NCBI GenBank assembly: GCA_036897625.1
Contig: JAYMTA010001042.1
Coordinates: 1-22,224 of the forward strand
Direction: 5' to 3'
From: Pelargonium cotyledonis
Lineage: Eukaryota; Streptophyta; Magnoliopsida; Geraniales; Geraniaceae
DNA: 22,224 bases
The notes under the pieces are model-generated. The model was not told where the DNA came from and made no database searches. It saw only the letters and a program-made list of their open reading frames with translations. Position 1 is the stretch's first letter, and the number at the start of each line of letters is the position of its first letter. Of this stretch, positions 1 to 9,900 are shown piece by piece. The position numbers were made by a program, and so were the translations under genes.

Positions 1-120
1 GATGTAAATTTTGTTGTAATTTAGTGTCTAATTTGGGAGTGATTTTTTTGTAAAAATGTGGTGTCAATTTTGTGTGTAATTACCTAATTTGAGTTGATGT
101 AGAATTTTTTGGTTGGGTTA

Positions 121-299
121 ATGAATTTTGGCAAAATTTTGAATTTTTTGGTGATATTATGAGTTTTTCGATGACTTTATGAATTTTTCGGTGATATTAT
201 GAGTTTTTTTGACAAATTTATGAGTTTTCCGGTGATATTATGAGTTTTCCGACACGTCTATGAGTTTTTCGGCGTACTTATGAATTTCCCGGCAAGATA
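121..299. repeat. Degenerate 20-bp tandem repeat, 9 units
   Basis: About nine head-to-tail units of 20 bp (one of 21, the first of 18) start near 121, 139, 159, 179, 199, 220, 240, 260 and 280. Each begins with atgag/atgaa followed by a T-run and a cg, tg or gg step. Alternate units share ggtgatatt while the units between them carry variable tails, so the array also has a 40-bp dimer period. It is non-coding and lies in AT-rich, transposon-like DNA. Confidence 0.8.
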
Positions 300-339
300 A
301 TTATAAAAAATAAAATAATTTTCATTTTAATTTTTTAAA

Positions 340-661
340 ATTATTTTAATATTGAACTAACCAATTAGAGAGTGACACGTGGCCAACATAATTTTTTTAA
401 TTCATAATTGTCACATATATGCTGATTGTATAATCTAATCTAATCAAAACATGACACGTGGCAAATAGTTTTTGTTTTTGAATTATTTTTATTCAAAAAA
501 ATCCACGTCAGCCATTTTAACGACCATTTAGACGGAACTTGACGGCAGGGACCATCTGAGTTCAGTTTTGATAGTACGGGGACTAATACGGTTCATTTTA
601 AAGTAGAAGAACCATTTCGGTTCACTACCTAATACTAGAGGGACCATAGAAGGAATTTATC
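340..661. mobile_element. Non-coding transposon-like sequence, class uncertain
   Basis: The stretch has the feel of a dispersed plant element: low-complexity AT-rich DNA, then phrases such as gacggaacttgacgg and gggaccat, ending in aggaatttatcc. Similar ends recur in Mutator-like and LTR-derived repeats from memory, but no paired terminus, target duplication or protein remnant is visible here. The class is therefore a guess. Confidence 0.3.
373..462. promoter_or_regulatory. Two identical ABRE/G-box motifs 79 bp apart
   Basis: TGACACGTGGC occurs at 373-383 and again at 452-462 in the same orientation. ACACGTGGC is the classical ABRE/G-box core bound by plant bZIP and bHLH factors. The nearest gene start is 2.1 kb away and the motifs sit in transposon-like DNA, so a working role is unproven. 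Confidence 0.4.
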
Positions 662-2500
662 CTTTATTAATACTCAAAGATTGAATACATTAGAAACCCT
701 AACATACTCAACTAAACCAAACATACACGTACAAACCAAAGCAAGCCCTAGCACATACATCGCTGATTTCCAACCCTTTAGAGACAATATCAATCTAAGA
801 ACAACCAAAACCTTCCAAGATAACAAAACATCTCGAGTCCTAATGTGAGACCCGACAAGGCTATCTCAGACTTCACTATTCGTATCGAAATGTGAATCAC
901 CATAGCAACCACTTCCAACAAGAGAAGACATACCTAAACTTCCAAAAAAACACATAAAAACAAACTTTCATCAAGGGAAGACAGACCACTTAAGAAACAA
1001 ACTAAAAAACTAAGGAAACTACCGGTAAAATCTATATCTGATCTTAAGACGGTGCGTTGTCTAGACTCCAGCGTCTCCTGGCGATACTGAAGGTGTAGCT
1101 CTGGCGGCAAAGATGCCAGAGGCGGCTGAAATTGTACTCAAGCCCTACCAGAAAGAGAGAGGTGACACTAATAATTAAATAATTTATTAATGTTGAGTAA
1201 TAGTTATTATAGAAAATAAAGTTAATTGTAATTCTCTAGAAAAATATGTTATCACAATTTTTAATTTTACAATTGATCACAAACCAAATTGGTTGTTTAA
1301 CCAGATGAATCAGTTTACAAATATTACGATTGGTTTCAATCGGTTGGTTAATAATTTTTTTATACTAAATTTGAACTATTAAACGTTACCAGTTGGCATG
1401 CCCACTATTCAAAATATTATTGAAATGAGTAAAACACGTGTTGAGACTAATGAAAACATAGAGCAATTATTTATACAATTAGATTTCATTTTATTTTTTA
1501 ATTCTAACAGACGTGGGACAAAATAAAATCAGGTTCATTGATTTATTTGTACATTTGAATAATAATGGGTCCCACTTATTTTTTTTTATCAGCACTTATT
1601 TTACATTTTAATTAAAATAGTTTGAATATAAAATATATAAATAATCATATAAATCTAAATTTAATTTTTATTTTCATTTTATAAGGAACTTGTCATTCAA
1701 ATGAATTATCAATTGAAGAAATTGAAGTGTCATATGTATTAGATACCCATCAAATTTTCTATATTTCATACATTGACGGAGAGAGATTACTCCATCTGTC
1801 AATGAATGAAATTTAATTATATTTTATTCACACATCTACACATACTATAAAAATAGGTTTATAAGGCGTATTAGAGCGCCACGTCATTAAATTTTTAGTT
1901 TTGGCACATATTTTTACATAATTATAAAATTAGTTCAAATGTAAAATAAGGTAAGTAAATCATAATCCATAGAAAATTGAAGTTATAGTAAAAGTTTAAT
2001 TTAAAAAAAAATTAAACTAAGCCATAGTCTTCGGATTATTTCGTAATAAATATTTTTTAAATTCCAAGTTTTTTATGAAGGAGTAAATTCCTAGTTATTG
2101 TCCATTCTAAAAAAGAATAATATCAAATAAGTGCAGTAATTATACTTTAAAAATATCATTCATGAAATGTTCTAAACAACCTCTATAGTGCATGCAATGT
2201 GCTGTTTAGAGTTAAACTAAGACATTTAGAAACTTAGAAACTTAAGTAGCTATACGAAACATGTGATAATTTTATTTTTTCTTTTAAGATTGTAGAAACG
2301 TCTATTCAGTCTGTAAATGAAAGTCTTACTATAACGCATCTATAAAAACTTGTGGCATGTTTTCTCACCGTCTAAAATAGCCATATAATATTTGTTATTT
2401 TCACATGTATAATGCATATTCTTAATCTGTAACCGATGTGATAATATGTTAATTTGCACTTTTAATTTATAAAATCATGTAATATGTTATTAAATGAATA
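662..2500. other. AT-rich intergenic region, no gene seen
   Basis: No convincing reading frame is present. Bases 1050-1160 are clearly more GC-rich than their surroundings. On the minus strand this island stays open for about 28 codons before a TAG near 1062, so it may be a captured exon or transposon scrap. An imperfect inverted repeat around 1764-1810 has arms resembling ttcattcattgac. The rest is simple AT-rich sequence. Confidence 0.5.
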
Positions 2501-2508
2501 TTTTTCTT

Positions 2509-2515
2509 TATATAT
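2509..2515 (+). promoter_or_regulatory. Probable TATA box of the small gene at 2595
   Basis: TATATAT followed by ctcca lies 80 bases before the ATG at 2595. It would place transcription start near 2540 with a leader of about 55 bases. A second tatatatg at about 2551 is closer to the ATG and less well placed. Confidence 0.45.
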
Positions 2516-2594
2516 CTCCATTTTCCTGATATTACAATCCATCAGATTTATATATGTACTTTAGTTTCTACTCATATCACAATCTCACTTTAAA

Positions 2595-3975
2595 ATGTCT
2601 TATGGAACAAAAGATTCAGTGCCTCTTTCATGGATGGATAAAAAGAACATTGCAGAAATTGAAGAAAAGTGCTTGAAAAAAGACATAGAAGACCTCAAAA
2701 AATGGGTAAATATCATTTTTCTTTATTATTGTTGTTGATTGTAAAATTCATACTAACATTATTATTTATTATTGTATTATTATTATTTTGAAAAAATGAG
2801 AAGCTTCTCTTGTTTTGTTTTTGAGTGATTTCTTGATGGCTCTATTGTACTTTTATTTTTAGTACGTTTAATGATTTAACTTCAAATAAGAAAACTACAT
2901 CGATCTCAGAGTAAGAAAATTGAGTTCATAAATAATTTGTTTCTTACTTTATTAATGATGAGTTCGTGTCAAAAATAATTAATGTTACTTTTCTATCTTT
3001 GTAAAACTCTTTTATTATCAAATGTTTAATGGTCAAAATGTATGGAGTTCGAGTTTGTAAATGTGACGTGTTAATGTTAACAAAAAAAAGGGGGTAAAAT
3101 TCCATTATGGGATGTCTCTGACTTTTAAAACATAGGGTTGTAACGAATGCATGTTGGGATAACAAGCGGTTGATGCGCTTTTTTATTCATTTTGTGGTAT
3201 TAAATTCGAGTCTCTAAGGGGGGTGGGACACAAGCACATACAAGTCTGCTGTCCCGTTGCTTATAAAAAAAGAAACACATGGTTGTACAAATTGGACTAG
3301 ATTGTCATATTCCATCAATGAACTAAGTTCAATATTCTAGTGATCAAATTCTGTCAAAACTAGATAAAATCAAACCATAAAACCCAAAAAAACAATTGAT
3401 TTGTAAATTAAAAAATTGTCCACTGAATTAACTAATAAGTTTCATCTCAAATTCAATTATAAAAATGGTAAAACCCCCATCATATCTTTATACAATTTTA
3501 TGTATAGATGGATTTGGTTTCAACATTTGTACTATTTTTTTAGTGTGATCTATTCGATTTATTCTGAGTTGAGTTGGATAACCTTATTCTTGATTATTTT
3601 TTTACTGATTAATTAATAGACTGATATGATGGACACCATGAAAGATGAGGAGTTAAAGGAATATTTGAAAACAAGAGGTGCTGATCGTAGAAATGTGGAA
3701 TTTAAGAAGATCACACCCACACCAAGACCAAGAGCAGTAAGCTACTTTTAATATTCGCACTAATTAATTACATGCATGCATGTTTTTACGTTTTTTTTTT
3801 CTTTCTAATAAATATGCCTTACATTTTGTTCATATATATGTGTTTGTGATTTGTGAAATAGGTTAAAAGAGCTAGGCAATATTCTTCTACTGCCTCCAAT
3901 GGAATAATGGCTTCGGTATGGAAGTTCCATATAGACGATGACGATGGAGAGTCTTCTTTTACATCCGACGATTAG
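2595..3975 (+). CDS. Small three-exon gene, 113-aa acidic-tailed protein, function unknown
   Basis: Exons are 2595-2705, 3620-3736 and 3862-3975. All have clean borders (TGG|gtaaat, aatag|ACT, GCA|gtaagc, atag|GTT) and all junctions are phase 0. The protein has 37+39+37 residues. It begins MSYGTKDSVPLSWMD. Residues about 18-60 are charged and probably helical, with EIEEKCLKKDIEDLKK and then DEELKEYLKTRGADRR. Next comes a proline/arginine stretch, TPTPRPRA, then a basic VKRARQ. The acidic tail has HIDDDDGESS and ends TSDD. There is no signal peptide or membrane segment. A TATA box lies 80 bp upstream and an AATAAA follows 67 bases after the stop. I do not recognise the family; the PRPRA/VKRAR segment could be a nuclear signal, which is inference. 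Intron 1 contains an old SINE. Confidence 0.62.
3143..3272 (+). mobile_element. Old SINE copy in intron 1 of the small gene
   Basis: The body contains aattcgagtct (3203-3213), similar to a tRNA B box, and ends gttgcttat followed by an A-run (3264-3271). That 3' end matches the intact SINE at 16874-17100. Flanking 15-mers at 3128-3142 and 3273-3287 agree except for a small shift in the middle and look like a decayed target duplication. No good A box is visible, so the copy is probably 5'-truncated or diverged. Confidence 0.5.
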
Positions 3976-4041
3976 AAAAGAACATGTTTTGAATTCGAGT
4001 TCTTTTTACATGTATCCATCCACTGATGAATATGATATGAT

Positions 4042-4047
4042 AATAAA
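4042..4047 (+). terminator. Polyadenylation signal AATAAA
   Basis: A perfect AATAAA lies 67 bases after the stop of the three-exon gene, within an AT-rich 3' flank. This is the usual position for a plant near-upstream poly(A) element. Confidence 0.5.
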
Positions 4048-4192
4048 ATCGATGCGTTTGTGTTATTTCTGGCTTTTTCGTTTTAGTATTATCTTAAACG
4101 TGGTATTATTAGCCAAGAAACAAAATGCGAGGATGACAATTCTATAATACTAGTTGATGCGTAAATCTAGTACTATCTATTGGATTTTTATT

Positions 4193-4930
4193 CTACTTTT
4201 GCAGGTTGGGATAAGAGTGTTGATGCTCTAAATTAAATTCGTCGACCTTGAGCTTCTCATACTTACAATCTTGAGTCATGAATCCTTCAAAGAAGGAGAA
4301 CATGCTGTTAACTGGATAGTTGAATGCACTACAAGAAAAAGAGGAATAAACTACGGTTAAAAACTGCAGTTTAAAGGGCCAAAACCGTGGTTCAATGAAT
4401 AGACCACGGTTGCTTCTGCCAGGATTTTTTGTAAATGGGACATGGAAATAGAAATCAACTAAAATGCATAGTAATGTATTAGAAACAAAGTTGATGGATC
4501 AAGTAATCCCAAATTCATGGTCATCTACCTTTTTCCTCTAGTTGATCCTTCTGCTACGCCAAATCCGGAAAAACACGTAATTTAGTTTTGAGGAAATTTC
4601 ATTATAATATCAATATTAAAGAATTATGAACGTACCTTGGGAGCAGAAGTAGATCGAGGTTCCGAACAAGAAATCTTTAAGAAAATCATCTGTCTTAATA
4701 TGATAATCATAGATTGCGTCATCAACATTTAGTCCCAAAGGAGATGTCGTTGATATGATTTGACCTATTCCTAGTACAATTGCTGCAAGCAACAACAAAG
4801 AGTGAAATCAACAAGCTAGCTAGCTTATTGCTACTACAGTCTAATGTTATAGAAATACTTGAAAATAAGAATGAATATATGACAGACCACGAGCTTTGAC
4901 AACAAGAGAAGCCGATGACCAACGAATAAA
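4193..4930 (-). pseudogene. 3' exons of an unrecognised minus-strand gene, last exon split by a transposon
   Basis: Reading leftward, three exons fit in phase: 4930-4859 (weakest), 4782-4636 and 4458-4193. The borders are gtatag|TTT, CAA|gtattt, cttgcag|CAA, CAAG|gtacgt and ttttag|TTG. The middle exon encodes an acidic segment with SPLGLNVDDAIYDYHIKTDD then FLFGTSIYFCSQ. The last exon opens DFYFHVP and ends YEKLKVDEFNLEHQHS...PNLQK before TAG at 4195-4193. A 108-bp mini-CACTA element with an ATG duplication interrupts the last exon. The reading frame is the same on both sides once the insert and one duplication are discounted. The weak first exon is hydrophobic. No 5' end or start codon was found beyond 4930. 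I do not recognise the family. It could be a gene fragment or an allele broken by the insertion. Confidence 0.45.
4327..4434. mobile_element. Miniature CACTA (En/Spm) element, 108 bp
   Basis: The left end CACTACAAGAAAAA (4327-4340) is the classic plant CACTA terminus. The right end ttttttgtaa (4425-4434) is its decayed inverse. ATG flanks both sides (4324-4326, 4435-4437), giving the 3-bp duplication expected of the family. Subterminal inverted copies AACCGTGGT (4383-4391) and ACCACGGTT (4403-4411) match the short repeats seen near CACTA ends. It has no coding capacity, so it is non-autonomous. Confidence 0.75.
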
Positions 4931-5805
4931 CTATACAACAACATCATATATATCCTAACTAGTAGAGTCTGAATATTCTTGATGTTGCAGAAGAAGCTTA
5001 AACATTAATTTATGGATACAGTGAGCCAAACTAATTACTATGCACTTGTATTTAGAGATAATAATCATTTCACTCTTCCAACAACATGCATATATGTTTA
5101 GGAAGCATGATTTGGACAAACACATAACACACGATAGATACAAGATTAATTAGGCATTTTAAAAATCATACAACAAAACACATCAAGACAACTTACCATA
5201 CTAAAGTATGACTTTTAGTATCAAATATGTCAAACGATGTGGATCACTAACTTTTAGTATCAAATAAGGCACCTCACCTTATTTCAAATAGAACCAAAAT
5301 AACCACTTAGATTTATGTATGTGGTGAATATCTCTATTGTTTGTGTTACAAATTCTTGGTCACATATGTGAATTACTAATAACCACTTAGATTTATGTAT
5401 GTTGGTATCATGTTTTGTTATACATACATTATATCATGTTTCCTTAACCTTTTTCACATTGACTTAGATTGAGAATTTCTGATTTAGACCTAAATCTTTT
5501 TACAAGCAACCACAGGAGATCAATTGTGTTGAGTTTCGGAGGATGGAGAAGAAGGACCGTACAAGAAATCTATTTCAGAAAAAGTTTCGGAGAATGATTT
5601 TTAGGGCTCGCTTTGTTCTTTTGTTTTGTTTTTTTTTTGAGTAATTGGAGTTTTTTTTTTGGTGTAAAAGCTTTTATTTATTGATGGGTTATATATTTCC
5701 AGATCTTCTGGACTGGCTTTTTTTTCTATGTTACCCCCTGCCCTCAAAACTTAGTTGTTTCGAGCCTTGAACTACAATTTTTTTTTCACACCAAATTTAC
5801 CTACT
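4931..5805. other. Intergenic region with short direct repeats
   Basis: No supported gene. A 25-bp unit starting aataaccacttagatttatg recurs at 5298-5322 and 5378-5402, 80 bp apart. A 17-bp unit, acttttagtatcaaata, recurs near 5211 and 5249. Bases 5620-5790 carry T-runs and a tract like ttaccccctgccctcaaaac, typical of transposon ends, but no partner end was found. Confidence 0.5.
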
Positions 5806-5840
5806 ATTGCCGGTAATCATAGGCCACGTCACCGATTTTT

Positions 5841-5892
5841 CCACATCACCACGCCATGTCATCTTTTCGCCACATCACCACGCCATGTCATC
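5841..5892. repeat. Two perfect copies of a 23-bp unit
   Basis: The unit beginning ccacatcaccacgcc and ending tgtcatc is at 5841-5863 and 5870-5892. It is followed by a short (TCATCT)-like tract. Just upstream, 5823-5831 reads gccacgtca, a plant bZIP-type core. The block lies 1.1 kb before the PDI start. Confidence 0.7.
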
Positions 5893-6179
5893 ATCATCTT
5901 CATCTTCATCATTTTTTGGTTTGTTTGAGAAGGAACATGTGTTGGGTTGGGTTGGGCTATTGTATTGGTATGGATTGTGCAGATACTTTTTTTTTCTTTT
6001 CTGATCTGAGTTTGTTTTATTTGTTTTGAAGTGAATTGAGTTTGTTTGATTTAGTCGATTATCGAAGAACATAAAATCGAACTTGTAAAAAAATCAAAGA
6101 ATAGAAAATTGAAGATTTCGGCGTCGGAAAATTCATAGCTTTGAAGATTCCGGCGACCACAACATGAATTTTCCAGATT

Positions 6180-6325
6180 TTAGGGCGACCACGTGGATGG
6201 ATTTGCCAACGGCCCTTGCAACCATCGAATCTGTCATTTGATTCAACACCAAACTCGAAGGCTGATCCGATGACTCAGGTCAAATCACCACCTTCCAAGT
6301 CATTTTCTCATTCTCTGCAACCGCC
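6180..6325 (+). repeat. Dispersed repeat, copy A (pairs with 20126-20273)
   Basis: Aligned without gaps, this stretch matches 20126-20273 at roughly two thirds of positions by eye. Shared blocks include cgacca-gtgga-ggattt, tgattcga and the closing caaccgc. Similarity probably continues upstream to about 6066. This copy carries a palindromic G-box CCACGTGG at 6189-6196, where the other copy reads CCATGTGG. It lies about 0.6-0.75 kb before the PDI start codon. Confidence 0.6.
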
Positions 6326-6692
6326 TAATAAGATTCGTTAGCTTAACGAGAAAGATCTCAATTTGCTATATGCAAATTCAAAAAACTGTTGTTGCTTTGA
6401 AAATCAAAGCAGCCATACTCGAACAAAAGTTCAATCTGACTCTCAAAAAGGCGCCAAATTAATGAGGTGTTAAAAATCTTGAATCCGAATGGTGGCTCCG
6501 CCTCCGCCCAACCAATTGACTTGAATGGATGTAAATGAAATTTAACGACGTATATTGGATTTGACTTCAACTAAACCAAAAATTAGTTGACTTAAATGGC
6601 TTATTCTCCTATTGCTAACCAAAGCATAACTAAATTTAAATTATTCAAAACTTTAATTTTTTTCCAAAGAACAATAAAAAAACACAAAAATG

Positions 6693-6750
6693 AAAAAAAA
6701 AAAAAAAAAAAAAAAAGGGGAACCATTTTTTCCAAAAAAAAAAAAAAAAA

Positions 6751-6788
<38 letters not shown>
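6693..6788 (+). repeat. Long interrupted poly(A) tracts
   Basis: There are runs of 24 A (6693-6716), 17 A (6734-6750) and 37 A (6752-6788), separated by a short ggggaaccattttttcc spacer and a single C. They end 143 bp before the PDI start codon. Either retroposon tails or replication slippage could produce them, and tract lengths may be unreliable in the assembly. Confidence 0.85.
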
Positions 6789-6790
<2 letters not shown>

Positions 6791-6931
6791 GGATCCATTT
6801 GAGCCAAATGCAAATAAAAGTCCAAAATTTCTTGATAACGACTCCTCATTCACATAAAAAGCATCACAGTCTTCGCAGACAAACACGAAAGAGAAGAAGA
6901 TCATAATTCTCCCCAAATACGATCGAGAAAA

Positions 6932-9900
6932 ATGCGTTTCTACGTCGTCGTTTCAACGATCCTCTGTTTGCTGATACCAGTCTCAGTCTCAGTCTCAGCA
7001 AAGCCCGAGTTCGCCATAGATGGGAAGGTGCTGGAGCTCGATGATTCCAACTTCGAATCCGCCATCTCCACTTTCGATTACATCCTCGTTGACTTCTACG
7101 CCCCTTGGTGCGGTCACTGCAAGCACCTCGCTCCTCAGGTACCCAAACCCTGATTTGTTAGTTTTTTTTCTTCTCATTTACATCGCACATTTTACTTTGT
7201 TGATTCTGGGTTTATGAGAATATGTGTCAATTGCGATGATTAATGAGTTACGTGTATTGGGTTTATCTTTTTGGGTTGTGGGTATGTTTTGATTGTGATT
7301 TATACCCATCAAGGTGATGAGCTGAGAGAGATCTAAATTTTCAATATTTGTTTTTGGGGTGTATTTGTGTTCTCTGGGTAGCAATCAAAATCTTAGATTT
7401 CAGTGATATATTAGGCTTTACATGGTGTGTTGGTAAGTGGGTCAGTTTTTTTTTTTTTCTTAGTTTCTTAGAGAAAAATACCAATCAATCTATGGTTTTT
7501 ATGGAGATGATTGCAGACTATAATTTGGATTTACTATTCTTACATGATTGTAAATTTGTAATTTTATCTTTAATTGGTTGAAATGGGGTTTGAGAATTTG
7601 ATGTTTATGGGTTAATTAATAATTTGGACCCCCAACTGGTGAGCTGGTGTGGTGAGATGGGCAGTTTCTAAGATTGGTATGTTTGTTTTTAGAGTGAAGT
7701 ACTTTTTTTTTTCATTGCCTTTTCTAGTCACTATAAAGTAACATGTCATCCATTTTTTTACTTGTCTTCATATAATCTGTTTTTATATAGAACAGAATCA
7801 ATTTGTTCATTTTTTTCCCGTAAACTTTATTGTACAAGTATTCAATCAAACAGGAATCAAGCAATGAAAACTCAGGACTAAGAAATAGAACAAATCTAAA
7901 ACAAACCCACAAAGACAGCCTTTTTAGCCTATTTTTAAGCCCTCTCCTCTAAGAGACTCAAACCTCAAACCTTCCTAAGATTATGAACCACGAAACTAGA
8001 GAGTGAGGCCAAAAGAACATTTTTTGTTGTTTGTTTTTTGCCTTTTTTCTAGTTGTCGAATCAAGGTTCATATCATGAATAGTTAGAGCTATTTTTTGAA
8101 TCCTGAATCGTAGTGTTCATAATTTTTATATTTTTTGTTGAGATGTATATAGTTTGTAAGATATTTGTAATTGTGTTCCTTCATATGTATTAATTTATCA
8201 ATATGTCCTCTGCCTCCCTTCTTTGTTTTAATTGTGTAGATGATAGACTCCTCATACTCCAAATCCTAATCAATTCGTATTCGGAATATTAATATTCATA
8301 GAATATAATTATAATTTATTGAAATTGGCTTTTATGTGAAGAAAAATAATATAAATTAGTTTACTCATAAATAGGCCTGCTTTTCATTGATGGGCTTGTT
8401 GTGCTAGATTAGAATTCGTACCCCGATCATTTGATAAGCCCAACTTTTTGAACTGGATGAACCATGCAATTCATATTGATTATATGCCAACAACCATGGA
8501 CTATAGTGTCACCTTAGTAACATAATCACTTGTTTGATAGGCGGCATTTGAGGGTGTTTTTGCCTATGCACATTCTCTTGGATATTTTATTTCTTGAAGA
8601 GTTACCTTTTTGCCTTCATTTTTGTTAACACTTAAATTAGTCTTATTTTATCTTGCAAGATGCTTGTTTGAAAGTGTCCTTTGCACTGAAATGCTAATTA
8701 TGTAGTTTTGAAATTCCTTTCAACTTTCTATTTGATTCATTTGTTCAGTTCCTTGTGGAATATGGCAATTGGGTAGAAGAATAACAACTTTAATTGTTGT
8801 AATTGCAGTTAGATGAGGCTGCTCCTAAGCTTGCTAAACTGAAAGAGCCCATTGTGATAGCGAAGCTAAATGCAGACAAGTTTACTCGTCTTGCTCGTAA
8901 ATATGATGTTGAGTATGTTTCTATTGGCTTCATTTCCATCTCATATTTCAAAATAAATTTTATGTTTCCTTACATGATTTTAGAGTTTATCAAATTACTT
9001 TCACTCAACTAAGCATGTGTCTATGAAATTAATCAATAATTTATTTAAATGAAACATTACTCAAACCATTTAACTTAATTTTCTTGGATGCAGTGCATAT
9101 CCAACCCTCATACTCTTTATGCACGGTGTCCATACAGAATACTATGGACCAAGGAAAGCAGAGTTACTTGTTCGATACCTCAAGAAGTTTGTTGCTCCTA
9201 ATGTAGCAGTTCTTAGTTCAGACTCTGCTGTCAATGAATTTGTTGAAACAGCTGGCACATACTTTCCTATATACATAGGTTTTGGCTTGAATGAGTCGGT
9301 GATTTCAAATATAGCCATAAAGTATAAGAAGAGGGCATGGTTTTCAGTGGCAAAAGATTTTTCCGAGGATCTCATGTTATCATATGATTTTGATAAGGTT
9401 CCCGCTTTGGTATCCTTGCATCCAATTTACAATGAACGCAGTGTTTTCTATGGCCCCTTAGAAGGTTAGTGTTTTTCTGATTCTCATGCTTCATATTTCA
9501 GGTCTATCTAGTAAATACCTTGTTTCAGTTATTGCTTCTCATGCATGCCTTTGATATCATATTATTTTTTGGTATACTATAAGTTTAGAAAAACTAACAA
9601 GTATCAAATTTCTAGGAAAATAAGAATTCTTTTGAGATGGATTTAAGTGGGTACTTCTTTTTTGGTTATAACATTGAATCCTATTAGTATCATACAATCC
9701 ATCTTACTGGTAGGATATGTGAATATGAGCTCTGGAGTTAGATAGTTCAGTACTTAACATCATATGAGGGATATATTATACTTCGTCCATGGATTATTCC
9801 AATAAGTTTGTGTCTTATGGATTGATGAAGCGGTGAAAATAAAGTCCCACATTGAAAAATATATGAGAAGTCCAAAACCCTTATATATGGACCAATATTA

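Noticed and set aside
3416-3616. 66-codon plus-strand frame in intron 1 of the small gene
   Set aside because: It lies in a T-rich intron, lacks any known motif and ends just before the exon 2 acceptor.
4955-5143. 62-codon minus-strand frame as a further exon of the gene at 4193-4930
   Set aside because: Its residues show no resemblance to the downstream exons and no suitable donor joins it in phase.
5941-5957. Telomere-like ttggg repeats
   Set aside because: Only three short units and not the plant TTTAGGG sequence.
6596-6916. Open frames over the poly(A) region on both strands
   Set aside because: They encode only lysine or phenylalanine runs made by the homopolymers and overlap the PDI leader.
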